Source: CAZJHX01 sp964545715 (GTDB lineage Bacteria; Myxococcota_A; UBA9042; GCA-2863065). From it: 64,000 nt of DNA. Under the pieces are notes generated by a model. It did no database searches. It saw nothing but the letters and a program-made list of their open reading frames with translations, and was not told where the DNA came from. A program made the position numbers and the translations under genes. This document shows positions 25,809 through 33,714 of the stretch, piece by piece. The first letter of the stretch is position 1, and every line of letters begins with the position of its first letter. The DNA is taken from contig CAZJHX010000007.1 in the NCBI GenBank assembly GCA_964545715.1, positions 69,126 through 133,125 of the forward strand, written 5' to 3'.

Positions 25809-26562
25809 GGATGGTCTCCAGCTTGACGCCGCTTGCGGTCAGAAACTCCTCGACCTGCGGCACCGCCGACTCAGAGACCTGCTGCGGCGAGCCGGAGGTC
25901 AGGATGCGCCCCTTGAAGATCATCGCGATCTGGTGCGCCAGTCGGAACGTGGAGGCCATGTCGTGGCTGATCACGATGCTGGTCACGCCCAGTCGCTGCT
26001 GGGTCTCGGAGATCATCTCGTCGACCTGCGCGCCAAGCACAGGGTCCAGGCCGGTCGTCGGCTCGTCATAGATCAAAAACGACGGGTCCATGGCGATAGC
26101 GCGCGCCAGGCCGACCCGCTTGCGCATGCCGCCCGACAGCTCGGCGGGCCACTTCTTCTCCATGCCGCCCAGGCCCAGGATCTCCAGCTGCTCGCCGACG
26201 CGTCGCCTGATCTCTTTTCGGGAGAGCTTGGTGTGCTCTTTGAGCGGAAACGCGATGTTCTCTTCGACGGTCATCGAGTCGAACAGCGCCGCATGTTGAA
26301 ACAACATCCCAAACTTGCTGCGCACACGCGTCATCTCGCGGTCGTTGAGCGTGGTGATGTCCTCACCATCGATGGTCACGGTGCCCCGATCAGGGCGCAG
26401 AAGTCCGATGATGTGCTTGATCAACACGGACTTTCCGGAGCCCGATCCGCCGATGATCGTAGTTATCTTCCCTCGCGGAATCGTGAGATCGATCCCGCGC
26501 AGCACGTCATGGGCGCCGAAGGACTTGTGCAAGTCTCGGACGATGACGGCAGCGTCGTCCAT
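25801..26562 (-). CDS. mlaF: Phospholipid ABC transporter ATPase MlaF-like
   Basis: 253 residues with all ABC motifs: Walker A GGSGSGKSVLIKHI, Q-loop, signature LSGGMRKRVGLARAI, Walker B FLIYDEPTTGLDP and the switch histidine in SIVISHDM. The signature LSGGMRKR is typical of MCE-associated ATPases. It powers lipid movement between the membranes with the permease upstream (55-base gap) and the MCE protein downstream (overlap). Confidence 0.94.
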   Translation of the reverse strand: MDDAAVIVRDLHKSFGAHDVLRGIDLTIPRGKITTIIGGSGSGKSVLIKHIIGLLRPDRGTVTIDGEDITTLNDREMTRVRSKFGMLFQHAALFDSMTVEENIAFPLKEHTKLSRKEIRRRVGEQLEILGLGGMEKKWPAELSGGMRKRVGLARAIAMDPSFLIYDEPTTGLDPVLGAQVDEMISETQQRLGVTSIVISHDMASTFRLAHQIAMIFKGRILTSGSPQQVSESAVPQVEEFLTASGVKLETIHG

Positions 26563-26617
26563 CGAAGGCAGTCTAAGGGCGGTCTATGGGGTCCGCCAGT
26601 TATCCACAGGTTCTGCT

Positions 26618-27397
26618 CTAAACGAACGCGACGACCGTGATTACGTAGTCGATCACGAAGATGGCGATAAAGTTGAAGACCACCGCGCTGGTCGTGGCCT
26701 GGCCGACCCCGCGCGCGCCGCCCGAGGCGTTGAAGCCCTTGTAGCAGGCGACCAGCGTGATCGTGACGCCGAAGACGATGCTCTTGACGATGCCGATCGT
26801 GACGTCGCGCGGCTGCAGGTACTGGTTGATGTTGCGCATGAACGAGCCCGCGTCGATGCCCAGCATGTTGACGCTGATGTAGTAGGCGGAGGTGATGCCC
26901 AGCACGTTGAAGAAGATGGTGAGGATGGGAATCATGGTCAGGCCCGCGATCACGCGTGGGACGACCAGGTACTGCACCGGGTTGACGGCCATCGTGTACA
27001 GGGCGTCGATCTGCTCGGTGACGCGCATCGTGCCGAGCTCGGTCGCCATGGCGCTGGCGACGCGGCCGGTGACGATGAGCCCCGTCAGCACCGGACCCAG
27101 CTCGCGCGTGAGCGCGATCGCGATCGTTGATCCGACCAACGTCTCCGCGTTGAAGCGTCCAAAGCCGTCGACCAGCTGAAGGGCCAGCACCAGGCCTGCG
27201 AACGTGCCGGTAAGAAAGACGATGAAGAACGACCCGGCGCCGACGAACTCCATCTGGCGCAAAAACAAGCTCAATCGCAGCGGGGGCCGGAACAGCCACG
27301 CGATGGCCGAGAAGAGCATGATCGTCATGTCTCCGATCTCGGAGACGAGCGCGATGATGAAAGCGCCGATGCGCTCGATGCCCCTCACAATGGCCAC
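26618..27397 (-). CDS. mlaE: MlaE-family lipid transport permease
   Basis: About 259 residues starting at GTG 27397 (a second GTG at 27388 is equally possible). It has several membrane helices and the MlaE signature: LTRELGPVLTGLIVTGRVASAMATELGTMRVTEQIDAL. It is the inner-membrane permease of the Mla/MCE system with the ATPase and MCE subunits downstream. No mlaA, mlaB or mlaC homologue is in the window. It is divergent from the ThiE-like gene with about 25 bases between starts, so the promoters overlap. Confidence 0.92.
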   Translation of the reverse strand: MAIVRGIERIGAFIIALVSEIGDMTIMLFSAIAWLFRPPLRLSLFLRQMEFVGAGSFFIVFLTGTFAGLVLALQLVDGFGRFNAETLVGSTIAIALTRELGPVLTGLIVTGRVASAMATELGTMRVTEQIDALYTMAVNPVQYLVVPRVIAGLTMIPILTIFFNVLGITSAYYISVNMLGIDAGSFMRNINQYLQPRDVTIGIVKSIVFGVTITLVACYKGFNASGGARGVGQATTSAVVFNFIAIFVIDYVITVVAFV

Positions 27398-27422
27398 ACC
27401 GCGACCATATGGGATGCATGGT

Positions 27423-28139
27423 ATGACAGCCAGAATGTCTCTGGTCCTGGTGACAGACCGATGGATCGTGCCCGGCGGTGACCTGGTGGCCGCCGTGAGC
27501 GCGGTTCTGCGCTGGCTGCCTTTGGGGGCGGTCACCGTGCAGCTGGACGAGCGCGATCTGTCCGCGCGCGAGCAGTCCGCTTTGGCCCGCCGTCTGCTGC
27601 CGACCTGTCAGGAGCGACAGGCGCGGCTGCTGATCACCGATCGGGTCGACGTGGCGATGTCGGCCGGGGCGAACGGCGTCCTGGTGTCACAGGACGGCTT
27701 TCAGGTGCCCCAGGTCCGGCGCGTGTGGCCGTCCGCCGTGGTGGGCGTTCGGTGTCACAGCGCTGCGCAGGTGGGGCGCGCGGCGCGAATGGGGGCTGAT
27801 CTTGCGTTGGTCGGTCCAATCTACCCGGCGCCCGGAGCGGCGGGCGCGAGGGGGCCGCTCGGGTTGAGCGTGATCACAGCTGCACGCGAACTGGTGGGAG
27901 ACGACTTCGAACTCTACGGCGTCGGTGGCGTCACCACGGAGACCAGCGCTCAGATCATTGAAGCCGGTGCGACCTCGGTCGCGGCGCAGTATGCGGTCCT
28001 GGGCGACCTGGATCCGGTTGCCGCCGCCAGCGCAGTCATGCGTTCTTGCGGCGTCGAAATCGATAATCCGCCCCAGCTTGACAGCCCACTGACCTTGAAC
28101 GAAGATGACACCCGCCATAAGTCTCCCAGATATAAGTAA
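27423..28139 (+). CDS. ThiE/TenI-family thiamine phosphate synthase-like protein
   Basis: About 238 residues from ATG 27423 (27414 and 27435 are alternatives). The TIM-barrel pattern of ThiE is visible: LVTDRW, LITDRVDVAMSAGANGV, LALVGPIYPAPGAAGARGPLGL and GVGGVTTETSAQIIEAGATSVAA. The substrate motif HLGQ of true ThiE reads VSQD here, and the pyrophosphate-binding PTxTK is not kept, so it may be a TenI-like regulator or a diverged enzyme. No other thiamine genes are adjacent. The last ~30 residues are a hydrophilic tail. Confidence 0.7.
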   Translation: MTARMSLVLVTDRWIVPGGDLVAAVSAVLRWLPLGAVTVQLDERDLSAREQSALARRLLPTCQERQARLLITDRVDVAMSAGANGVLVSQDGFQVPQVRRVWPSAVVGVRCHSAAQVGRAARMGADLALVGPIYPAPGAAGARGPLGLSVITAARELVGDDFELYGVGGVTTETSAQIIEAGATSVAAQYAVLGDLDPVAAASAVMRSCGVEIDNPPQLDSPLTLNEDDTRHKSPRYK

Positions 28140-28163
28140 ACTGAAACACGCGGAAGCCAGCTA

Positions 28164-30365
28164 ATGTTCACCGTTACTATCCTGGAAAAGGGCGGTAGTG
28201 AACGCCGGCTTACCTTCGACAAGGACGAGGTGAGTATCGGGCGGATCTCTGGGAACGACATCATCCTGCCGAAAGGCAATATCTCAAAGCGTCATGCGCG
28301 GGTGGTGGTCAAGGATTCCAAGTTCATCGTCATCGACCTGAAGAGCACGAACGGCACCTACGTCAACAAGGAGCGCATCAGCGCGCCACGCGTCATCGCT
28401 GACGCTGACAAGGTGTACATCGGCGACTTCATTATGCGTTTGCAGCAGGGCGCCGGCGACGAAGCCGACGACGTGACCCAAGAGGCGAGCACGCCTGCAG
28501 CGAAAGACTCCGGACCGCCCGCCGCAACCGAGCAGGCGCCACCGGAGAGCATCGCCGCTGCTGCGGACGACGACGAAGAAGAAGAGGCCACTCACGCCAT
28601 CGACGTCGAAGAGATCGGCGCGCTGTTGGGCGACAATGCCCCCATCGAGTTCGGCGTTCAGCCGGAGGCGACGCAGGGTGCTGACGGCCCGACGCCGGTA
28701 CAGTTCGCGGATCAGCCGCCTTCGCCGCCCGCCGAGGCGCCGTGGCCGGCCGCAGAGCCGCCGCCCGCACCGAAGAAGACGAAGGCCAACCGGGTCACCA
28801 AGAAGAAAAAGAAGACCAGTCGGCCCGCGAAAGAGGACGTCATGGAGGTCGGCGGCGACGGCGACTCCGATCCGACGCTTCTGGAGCGGTCGAGCCAGCT
28901 CGGCAAAGAGTCCCAGCTGGACTCGGTCGAGGCGGTCCCGGTCGAGGTCGAGGTGCCCGCACCCGAGCCGGAGCCGGAGCCCGAGCCGGAGCCCGTGGTC
29001 GAGGAGCCGGTGGTCGAGGCCGAGGCGCCTGCCGAGGAGCCCGCGCCTGAGCCGGAGCCCGAACCCGAGCCCGAGGCCGAGCCCGAAGCAGAGCCCGCTG
29101 CAGCCGCGGAGACGGTGGAGCCTGAGGGCGAGCCGGCTGTCTCCGAGGATCTGCTGCCGGCAGACGGAGAGGCCGACGACGAATCGGATAAGTTCGACAC
29201 CTATGTGGCGGTTCTTGAGCTGCTGCAGTTGAAGGTGACGGAGACGATCTTCGCCGACATCGACCCAGAAGAGATGGACCTCAGTGACGCCCAGTGGGAG
29301 AAGCTGGAGGCCGATGTCGCCCAGATCGTGACCGGGGCGCGCGAGGAGGGGCTGGTCCCCGAGTACCTCGACACCGCGGATCTCACCCAGCAGCTGCTGT
29401 ACGAGTTCACGGGCCTTGGGCCGATCGAGTACTTCCTGGCCGACGAGATGGTCACGGAGATCCTCGTCAACGACTTCAACCAGATCTTCGTGACGCATGA
29501 CGGCACGACCGAGATGGTGTGGAAGTCGTTCTCCAGCGCGTCTGCTCTGGAGACGACGGTCGACAAGCTGGCGGCGTCGCTGGGCTTTGGCGTGGACGAG
29601 CGTCCGCCGCTGATGGCCGGTGAGCTGCCCGATGGGTCACGCTTCCAGATCCTGCTGCCGCCGCTGGCTCCGTCCGGCGCGGTGCTTACCTTCCAGAAGC
29701 CGCGCCCGCGTACGTTCACGGTGCACACGCTTCTGGAGCACGGCGTGCTCAACGAGCAGATGGCGTCGTACCTGGTGGATCGGGTCAAGGAGCGCGCCAA
29801 CATCGTGGTGTCCGGACGTCGCGGGAGCGGCCGGTCGACGCTGATGAACGCGCTGGGCTACTTCATCCCGGAGACCGAGCGCATCGTCATCGTCGAGCGC
29901 CGGCCTGAGGTGAACCTGCCGCACCCGAATGTGATCAGGCTGCGCCGACCGGCCTTGCCGGAAGAGAGTCGCGAGCTGTTTGGTATCCTGCCTACGCTGC
30001 TGGCCACCCGGCTGGTAGTCGCCCAGGCCAGCGGAGATGACGCCATCTCGCTGATGCGCCTGGCACTGGCGGGGGCGGAGGGTGTCTTGTGCACCATCTT
30101 CGCCAACTCCTCTAAGGATCTCGTCGAGCGGCTGGCCACTCAGGCTCAGCTGGGCGGTGAGGGGATCACGCGCGATGCCGCGGACTCCCTGATCGCGATT
30201 ACGGTCGACGTTATCGTGCACATCGAGGCGCACGAGGACGGCGTTCGGATCACCGAGATCGCAGAGACCAGTAAGGGCGCCGAGGGCGGCGTCGAGTTGA
30301 GCGAGATCTTCCGCTGGACGCCGAACAAGAAGGGAGGCGGCTCCTTCAAGCGAGGGAAGAAGTAA
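28164..30365 (+). CDS. FHA domain fused to a degenerate CpaF/TadA-type ATPase
   Basis: 733 residues. FHA domain at 1-95 (SIGRISGNDIILP, NISKRHARV, STNGTYVN), then an acidic Pro/Glu-rich linker (about 100-340, long EPEPEP runs). A CpaF-type secretion ATPase module follows from about 345 (FTGLGPIEYFLADEMVTEILVN, LLEHGVLNEQMASYLVDRV). The ATPase motifs are damaged. The Walker A lysine is arginine (GRRGSGRST, R557). The VGEVRG Walker B/catalytic glutamate segment reads VAQASG (Q621), and the TTIHAN histidine box reads CTIFAN. It keeps the fold but probably not hydrolysis. No other tad/flp genes are present. It likely acts as a phosphothreonine-reading scaffold. Confidence 0.85.
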   Translation: MFTVTILEKGGSERRLTFDKDEVSIGRISGNDIILPKGNISKRHARVVVKDSKFIVIDLKSTNGTYVNKERISAPRVIADADKVYIGDFIMRLQQGAGDEADDVTQEASTPAAKDSGPPAATEQAPPESIAAAADDDEEEEATHAIDVEEIGALLGDNAPIEFGVQPEATQGADGPTPVQFADQPPSPPAEAPWPAAEPPPAPKKTKANRVTKKKKKTSRPAKEDVMEVGGDGDSDPTLLERSSQLGKESQLDSVEAVPVEVEVPAPEPEPEPEPEPVVEEPVVEAEAPAEEPAPEPEPEPEPEAEPEAEPAAAAETVEPEGEPAVSEDLLPADGEADDESDKFDTYVAVLELLQLKVTETIFADIDPEEMDLSDAQWEKLEADVAQIVTGAREEGLVPEYLDTADLTQQLLYEFTGLGPIEYFLADEMVTEILVNDFNQIFVTHDGTTEMVWKSFSSASALETTVDKLAASLGFGVDERPPLMAGELPDGSRFQILLPPLAPSGAVLTFQKPRPRTFTVHTLLEHGVLNEQMASYLVDRVKERANIVVSGRRGSGRSTLMNALGYFIPETERIVIVERRPEVNLPHPNVIRLRRPALPEESRELFGILPTLLATRLVVAQASGDDAISLMRLALAGAEGVLCTIFANSSKDLVERLATQAQLGGEGITRDAADSLIAITVDVIVHIEAHEDGVRITEIAETSKGAEGGVELSEIFRWTPNKKGGGSFKRGKK

Positions 30366-30367
30366 GG

Positions 30368-30535
30368 AGATGTCCTCGCCGGAAATAGCAACCCACTGGC
30401 GGGCCGGGTGCGCGGCTCGCCGCGTTGGGACGCTCCGCTCTCGCTCGAAGGGCCAAAAGCCCGTCTTCGCTCGCCCGCCTTGCGAGCCACGCACCCGCCC
30501 GCGCCACTGGGTCACTATTTCTGGCGAGGACATCT
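30368..30535. repeat. 168-bp palindromic intergenic element, copy 1
   Basis: Begins two bases after the stop of the FHA/CpaF-like gene and ends seven bases before the start of the double-FHA gene. The outer 21 bases form an inverted repeat with its other end (left begins AGATGTCCTCGCC, right ends GGCGAGGACATCT) with one mismatch. The centre has a small hairpin GGGC-CAAAA-GCCC. A related copy lies at 31970-32138. Any short reading frames inside it are spurious. Confidence 0.85.
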
Positions 30536-30542
30536 GGTCCCG

Positions 30543-31967
30543 ATGTTCACGCTGATCATCGAAGACTCAGACGGCGCGATAGCGGACGAATATTCGTTCG
30601 AAGAAGGCGAGTTCATCGTCGGTCGCAGCCACTCAAGCGACATCATCCTTCCGTCCGACAACGTCTCCCGACGTCACGCGCGCCTCTACACCCAGAGCGG
30701 GCGCTGCTTCATCGAGGACTTGAACTCCAGCAACGGCGTCTTCGTCAACGGCAAGCGCATCCACCGTGTTTTTGAGATCGTGCGGTCCGCGCAGATCAAG
30801 GTCGGGGATTATTATCTGCACGTCGAGGGCACGGCATACGGTGAGTCGAGAGACCCCGAGCGCCAGGTCGACGTGCAGCAGGGCCGGGAGGCGGCTAGCG
30901 ACATGGGCATCGCCCCTGCAGACGACGGCGAGATCTACGGGCGCCTGGTCGGCACGAACCTGTCTACGCAGGGACGACCATTCGACATTATGAAGCCGGT
31001 GAACCTGGTCGGACGCGGCAAGGACTGCGCCGTCACGATCATCGATCAGAGCGTCTCGCGCATTCACTCCAAGGTGATTCGTGCCGCTGACGGCAGCCTG
31101 TCCGTCGAGGATCTCCGCAGCTCCAACGGCACGTATGTCAACGACGAGCGCGTCACGCGCGCCGCCTTTGGGCACGGCGACAAAGTGCGCTTCGGCAACG
31201 TGGAGTTCATCTGCGAGATGCCGGGGCTGGGCGACGTCGAGGTGGTCGAGGTCTCCTCGGGCGGTCGCAAGGGCCTGATCTTCCTGCTGATCTTCTTGTT
31301 CCTGGTCATCATCGGTGGTGGCGTCACCGTCTACCTGCTGCGGGACTCGATCTGGCCGCCGGCAGGCGCCGAGGCCTCAGCCGGCGAGACGGAAGCCGAG
31401 CGCGAGGCCCGCTTGGAGCGCGAGGCCGAGGAGAAACAGGAGCTCTTCGAGGTCGAGCAAAAGCAGCTGGAGCGCACCGTCAAGCGCGCCGGCAAGCTTG
31501 CGGGTAAGGACAAATGGGCCGACGCTGAGCGCGAGCTGCAGCGAGGCGCCAAGCAGCTGGAGCGCATCGGGTCACTGGACGAGAAGGGCGAGCTGACCGC
31601 CTACTTTGAGACGGCCGAAGCCAAGCTTCGCTCGGACCGCCGCGATTACGAAGAGTTCATCGACTCGCTGGACGAAGAGGAGTACGCCCCGGCCGGCCGC
31701 GCCTACGCCCGCCTGGTGAAGCGCGACGGGGCCCACCGCAAGCTCGCTCGCTCCAAGCTGGCGCCGGTCAAGGACCAGCTGGTCGCGGGCGGCGAGCTCC
31801 TGTGCGCCAATAAGGTCTTTGATAAGTGCCTGAAGTTCTTCCAGAAAGCCAAGGCTCTGGACCCGACCGATCGCGAGATCGCTAAGCGCGTTGCGCAGAT
31901 CCGGATGCAGCAGGCCGCGCCCAAGAAGCCCGACGGCGAAGACAAGCCCGAAGAGAAGTCTCCTTAG
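30543..31967 (+). CDS. Membrane protein with two FHA domains and a coiled-coil/TPR-like tail
   Basis: 474 residues from ATG 30543; upstream reading-frame extension runs through a repeat element and is rejected. FHA1 (about 1-100: GRSHSSDIILP, NVSRRHARL, SSNGVFVN) and FHA2 (about 135-230: GRGKDCAVTI, SVSRIHSKV, SSNGTYVN) both keep the phosphothreonine-binding R, S/H and N residues. A membrane helix (about 247-270) follows, then a Glu/Lys-rich coiled coil and a TPR-like C-terminus that should be periplasmic. Two cytosolic FHA domains suggest it docks two phosphoproteins at the membrane, plausibly substrates of the several kinases in this window. Palindromic elements sit on both sides of the gene. 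Confidence 0.85.
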   Translation: MFTLIIEDSDGAIADEYSFEEGEFIVGRSHSSDIILPSDNVSRRHARLYTQSGRCFIEDLNSSNGVFVNGKRIHRVFEIVRSAQIKVGDYYLHVEGTAYGESRDPERQVDVQQGREAASDMGIAPADDGEIYGRLVGTNLSTQGRPFDIMKPVNLVGRGKDCAVTIIDQSVSRIHSKVIRAADGSLSVEDLRSSNGTYVNDERVTRAAFGHGDKVRFGNVEFICEMPGLGDVEVVEVSSGGRKGLIFLLIFLFLVIIGGGVTVYLLRDSIWPPAGAEASAGETEAEREARLEREAEEKQELFEVEQKQLERTVKRAGKLAGKDKWADAERELQRGAKQLERIGSLDEKGELTAYFETAEAKLRSDRRDYEEFIDSLDEEEYAPAGRAYARLVKRDGAHRKLARSKLAPVKDQLVAGGELLCANKVFDKCLKFFQKAKALDPTDREIAKRVAQIRMQQAAPKKPDGEDKPEEKSP

Positions 31968-31969
31968 GT

Positions 31970-32138
31970 AGATGTCCTCGGCGGAAATGGCAACCCATTG
32001 CCGGGCCGCCTCGCCGCCTCGCTGCGTTGGGTCGCTTCGCTCTCGCTCGACGGGGCACCACCGATGCCTTCGCTCGCCCGCCTTGCGAGGCGACGATCCG
32101 TCCGCGCCAATGTGTCACCATTTCCGCCGAGGACATCT
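31970..32138. repeat. 169-bp palindromic intergenic element, copy 2
   Basis: Begins two bases after the stop of the double-FHA gene and ends inside the stop codon of the convergent metalloprotease gene. The outer 21 bases are a perfect inverted repeat (left begins AGATGTCCTCGGCGG). Compared with copy 1, base changes in the left arm are matched by complementary changes in the right arm. The central hairpin is also conserved as structure (GGCA...TGCC) but not as sequence. Confidence 0.85.
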
Positions 32139-33621
32139 AGAAGTTTGTTCGTACGGCCACGATCGCCCGCATACGCGCGATCTGGTCGGCTGAGAAGCGT
32201 CGCCGGCACTCGTGGTAGTAGCTCATGAGGTTGGTGACATCCGGCGCAAAGCCGTCGCACACCGACTCACAGCTGGGCACCATATAGCTGCAGACGGCGC
32301 GTCCGGGGTCGTGTGGGGTGTCGCACATCCCGTCGCCGGTGTCGCTGCAGCCGTCGCACTCCGCGCTGCCCCCGGGCCACTCCAGGCGGGTGACCACGCG
32401 CTCGCCGCCATAGTGGGTGTGCCGCAGTCCCAGAAAGTGGCCGATCTCATGTGCGCCGGTCGTCCAGTGTCGCTCCTTGCTGACCACGACCACGCCCTTG
32501 TCCAGCGTGTCGCGCGTCGGCAGCGTGGCGGTGCCGTACTTCGGGACCAGGCCACTGTGGATCACGCGCGCGAAGACCATCGGCACGTACATGAACGGGC
32601 GCTCGGGGTGCAGGTCGGGCGAAAACGCCATCTCTTGAATGGCCGCGTTGTCCGGGTTCAGCCACTGCGGCCGATCGACCGCCAGCGTCTCGGCCAGCGT
32701 AAAGCGCAGCCCGGTGGGTCCGCCGACGGCGCCGAACAGCGCGTTGACCATGTTGATCTCATTGGTGACCGCGGCCTGATCCCAGCTCTCACCGATCACG
32801 AACGCGATGATCTTCACCTCGATGTCGGTCCCCACCGGCGCCGGCTCGTCACAGCCGCACGGACAGTCCGGCTCCTCGGGCGGCTCTTTCCGGGCTTCGA
32901 TGCGCAGACATCGGGGCGCTGCACCCTCGGGGGCGTCGCATTGCGCGCCGGAGGACGTGCAGTCGACGTGCAGCAGGCCACCCTCCACGCAGACGATCAG
33001 CTCATCTCCATCGCACCGCGGCGGCTGGTCTTCGCAGGGCTCGGCCGGACGCTTGCGGCACACGGCGCCCTCCGCGTTGGTCATCACGCAGGTCTTCTCG
33101 TGCGCCGCGCAGTCGACCTCCACGAGACGCCCGCCGTGGCAGGTGACCACCTTGTCGGCGTCGCATTTTCCCAGCGCCAGATCGTCGCCGCACTCCGCCT
33201 CGGGGTGACGCTGACACTCCCCGTCTACACACGGTGCGCCGTCGCAGCCGCGCAGCTCGGTCGTCGGCGCTCCGCAGCTGTCGACCCACCAGACGTCCCC
33301 CTTGTGGCAGACCAGCGCTGCCTCCGGGGCACACGCTTCGGGCTCGGTCTCAGCCGAGGTCGCAGGATCACCTGTCTCGTCAGCCGGCGTTTCCACCGGG
33401 GCGACAGGTGGGGCCGGCGCATTACGAAACCGGGCGATTGTGGCCGGGCGATTCGGCGGCGGCGTGTGTTGGGCCGGTGGCTTCGGTGTCTCGACCGTCT
33501 TCGGCGGCGGCTCGGGCACCGGCTCAAGCTCCGGGACCGGCGGCTCCGTCATCAACCGCAGCGCGACGAAGAGTGCGGTCAGGGCGACCAGCGCCAGCGC
33601 CCATCTGAGGCGGCGTTTCAT
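32137..33621 (-). CDS. Secreted or membrane-anchored metalloprotease, M43-like
   Basis: 494 residues. A signal anchor (about 5-23) and proline-rich stalk lead to a cysteine-rich region of CxxD..L.C repeats (about 90-260), similar to EGF-like repeats in myxobacterial proteins. The C-terminal protease domain has HEIGHFLGLRH (zinc ligands His391, His395, His401; Glu392 catalytic) and a Met-turn NLMSYY (Met466) with several disulphide cysteines between them. This is the metzincin pattern of M43 cytophagalysin/pappalysin-type enzymes. It probably degrades proteins outside the cell. It is divergent from the glycoside hydrolase, with a 93-base gap holding a sigma-54 promoter for the other gene. Confidence 0.85.
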   Translation of the reverse strand: MKRRLRWALALVALTALFVALRLMTEPPVPELEPVPEPPPKTVETPKPPAQHTPPPNRPATIARFRNAPAPPVAPVETPADETGDPATSAETEPEACAPEAALVCHKGDVWWVDSCGAPTTELRGCDGAPCVDGECQRHPEAECGDDLALGKCDADKVVTCHGGRLVEVDCAAHEKTCVMTNAEGAVCRKRPAEPCEDQPPRCDGDELIVCVEGGLLHVDCTSSGAQCDAPEGAAPRCLRIEARKEPPEEPDCPCGCDEPAPVGTDIEVKIIAFVIGESWDQAAVTNEINMVNALFGAVGGPTGLRFTLAETLAVDRPQWLNPDNAAIQEMAFSPDLHPERPFMYVPMVFARVIHSGLVPKYGTATLPTRDTLDKGVVVVSKERHWTTGAHEIGHFLGLRHTHYGGERVVTRLEWPGGSAECDGCSDTGDGMCDTPHDPGRAVCSYMVPSCESVCDGFAPDVTNLMSYYHECRRRFSADQIARMRAIVAVRTNF

Positions 33622-33666
33622 CTGGGGTTAATCACTGACAAGCCGCAGGAGTCTACCGCATGAAAC

Positions 33667-33682
33667 TGGCACGCGAGGTGCT
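33667..33682 (+). promoter_or_regulatory. Sigma-54 promoter for the glycoside hydrolase gene
   Basis: TGGCACG-N4-GTGCT matches the RpoN consensus TGGCACG-N4-TTGCW at all but one base. The essential GG (33668-33669) and GC (33680-33681) are correctly spaced. Transcription would begin near 33692, ahead of a GGAGGG ribosome site (33703-33708) and the ATG at 33715. An enhancer-binding activator would be needed; none is seen nearby. Confidence 0.6.
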
Positions 33683-33714
33683 TTACCAGCCTGCACCAAG
33701 TCGGAGGGTAGCGT

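Noticed and set aside
28284..29498. Long reverse-strand frame of 404 residues
   Set aside because: It mirrors the acidic Pro/Glu repeat region of the FHA/CpaF-like gene; no start context or domain.
30370..30555. Short frames in both palindromic elements (MSSPEIATHW, MSSAEMATH and reverse forms)
   Set aside because: They appear on both strands of a palindrome and have no ribosome site; treated as repeat artefacts.
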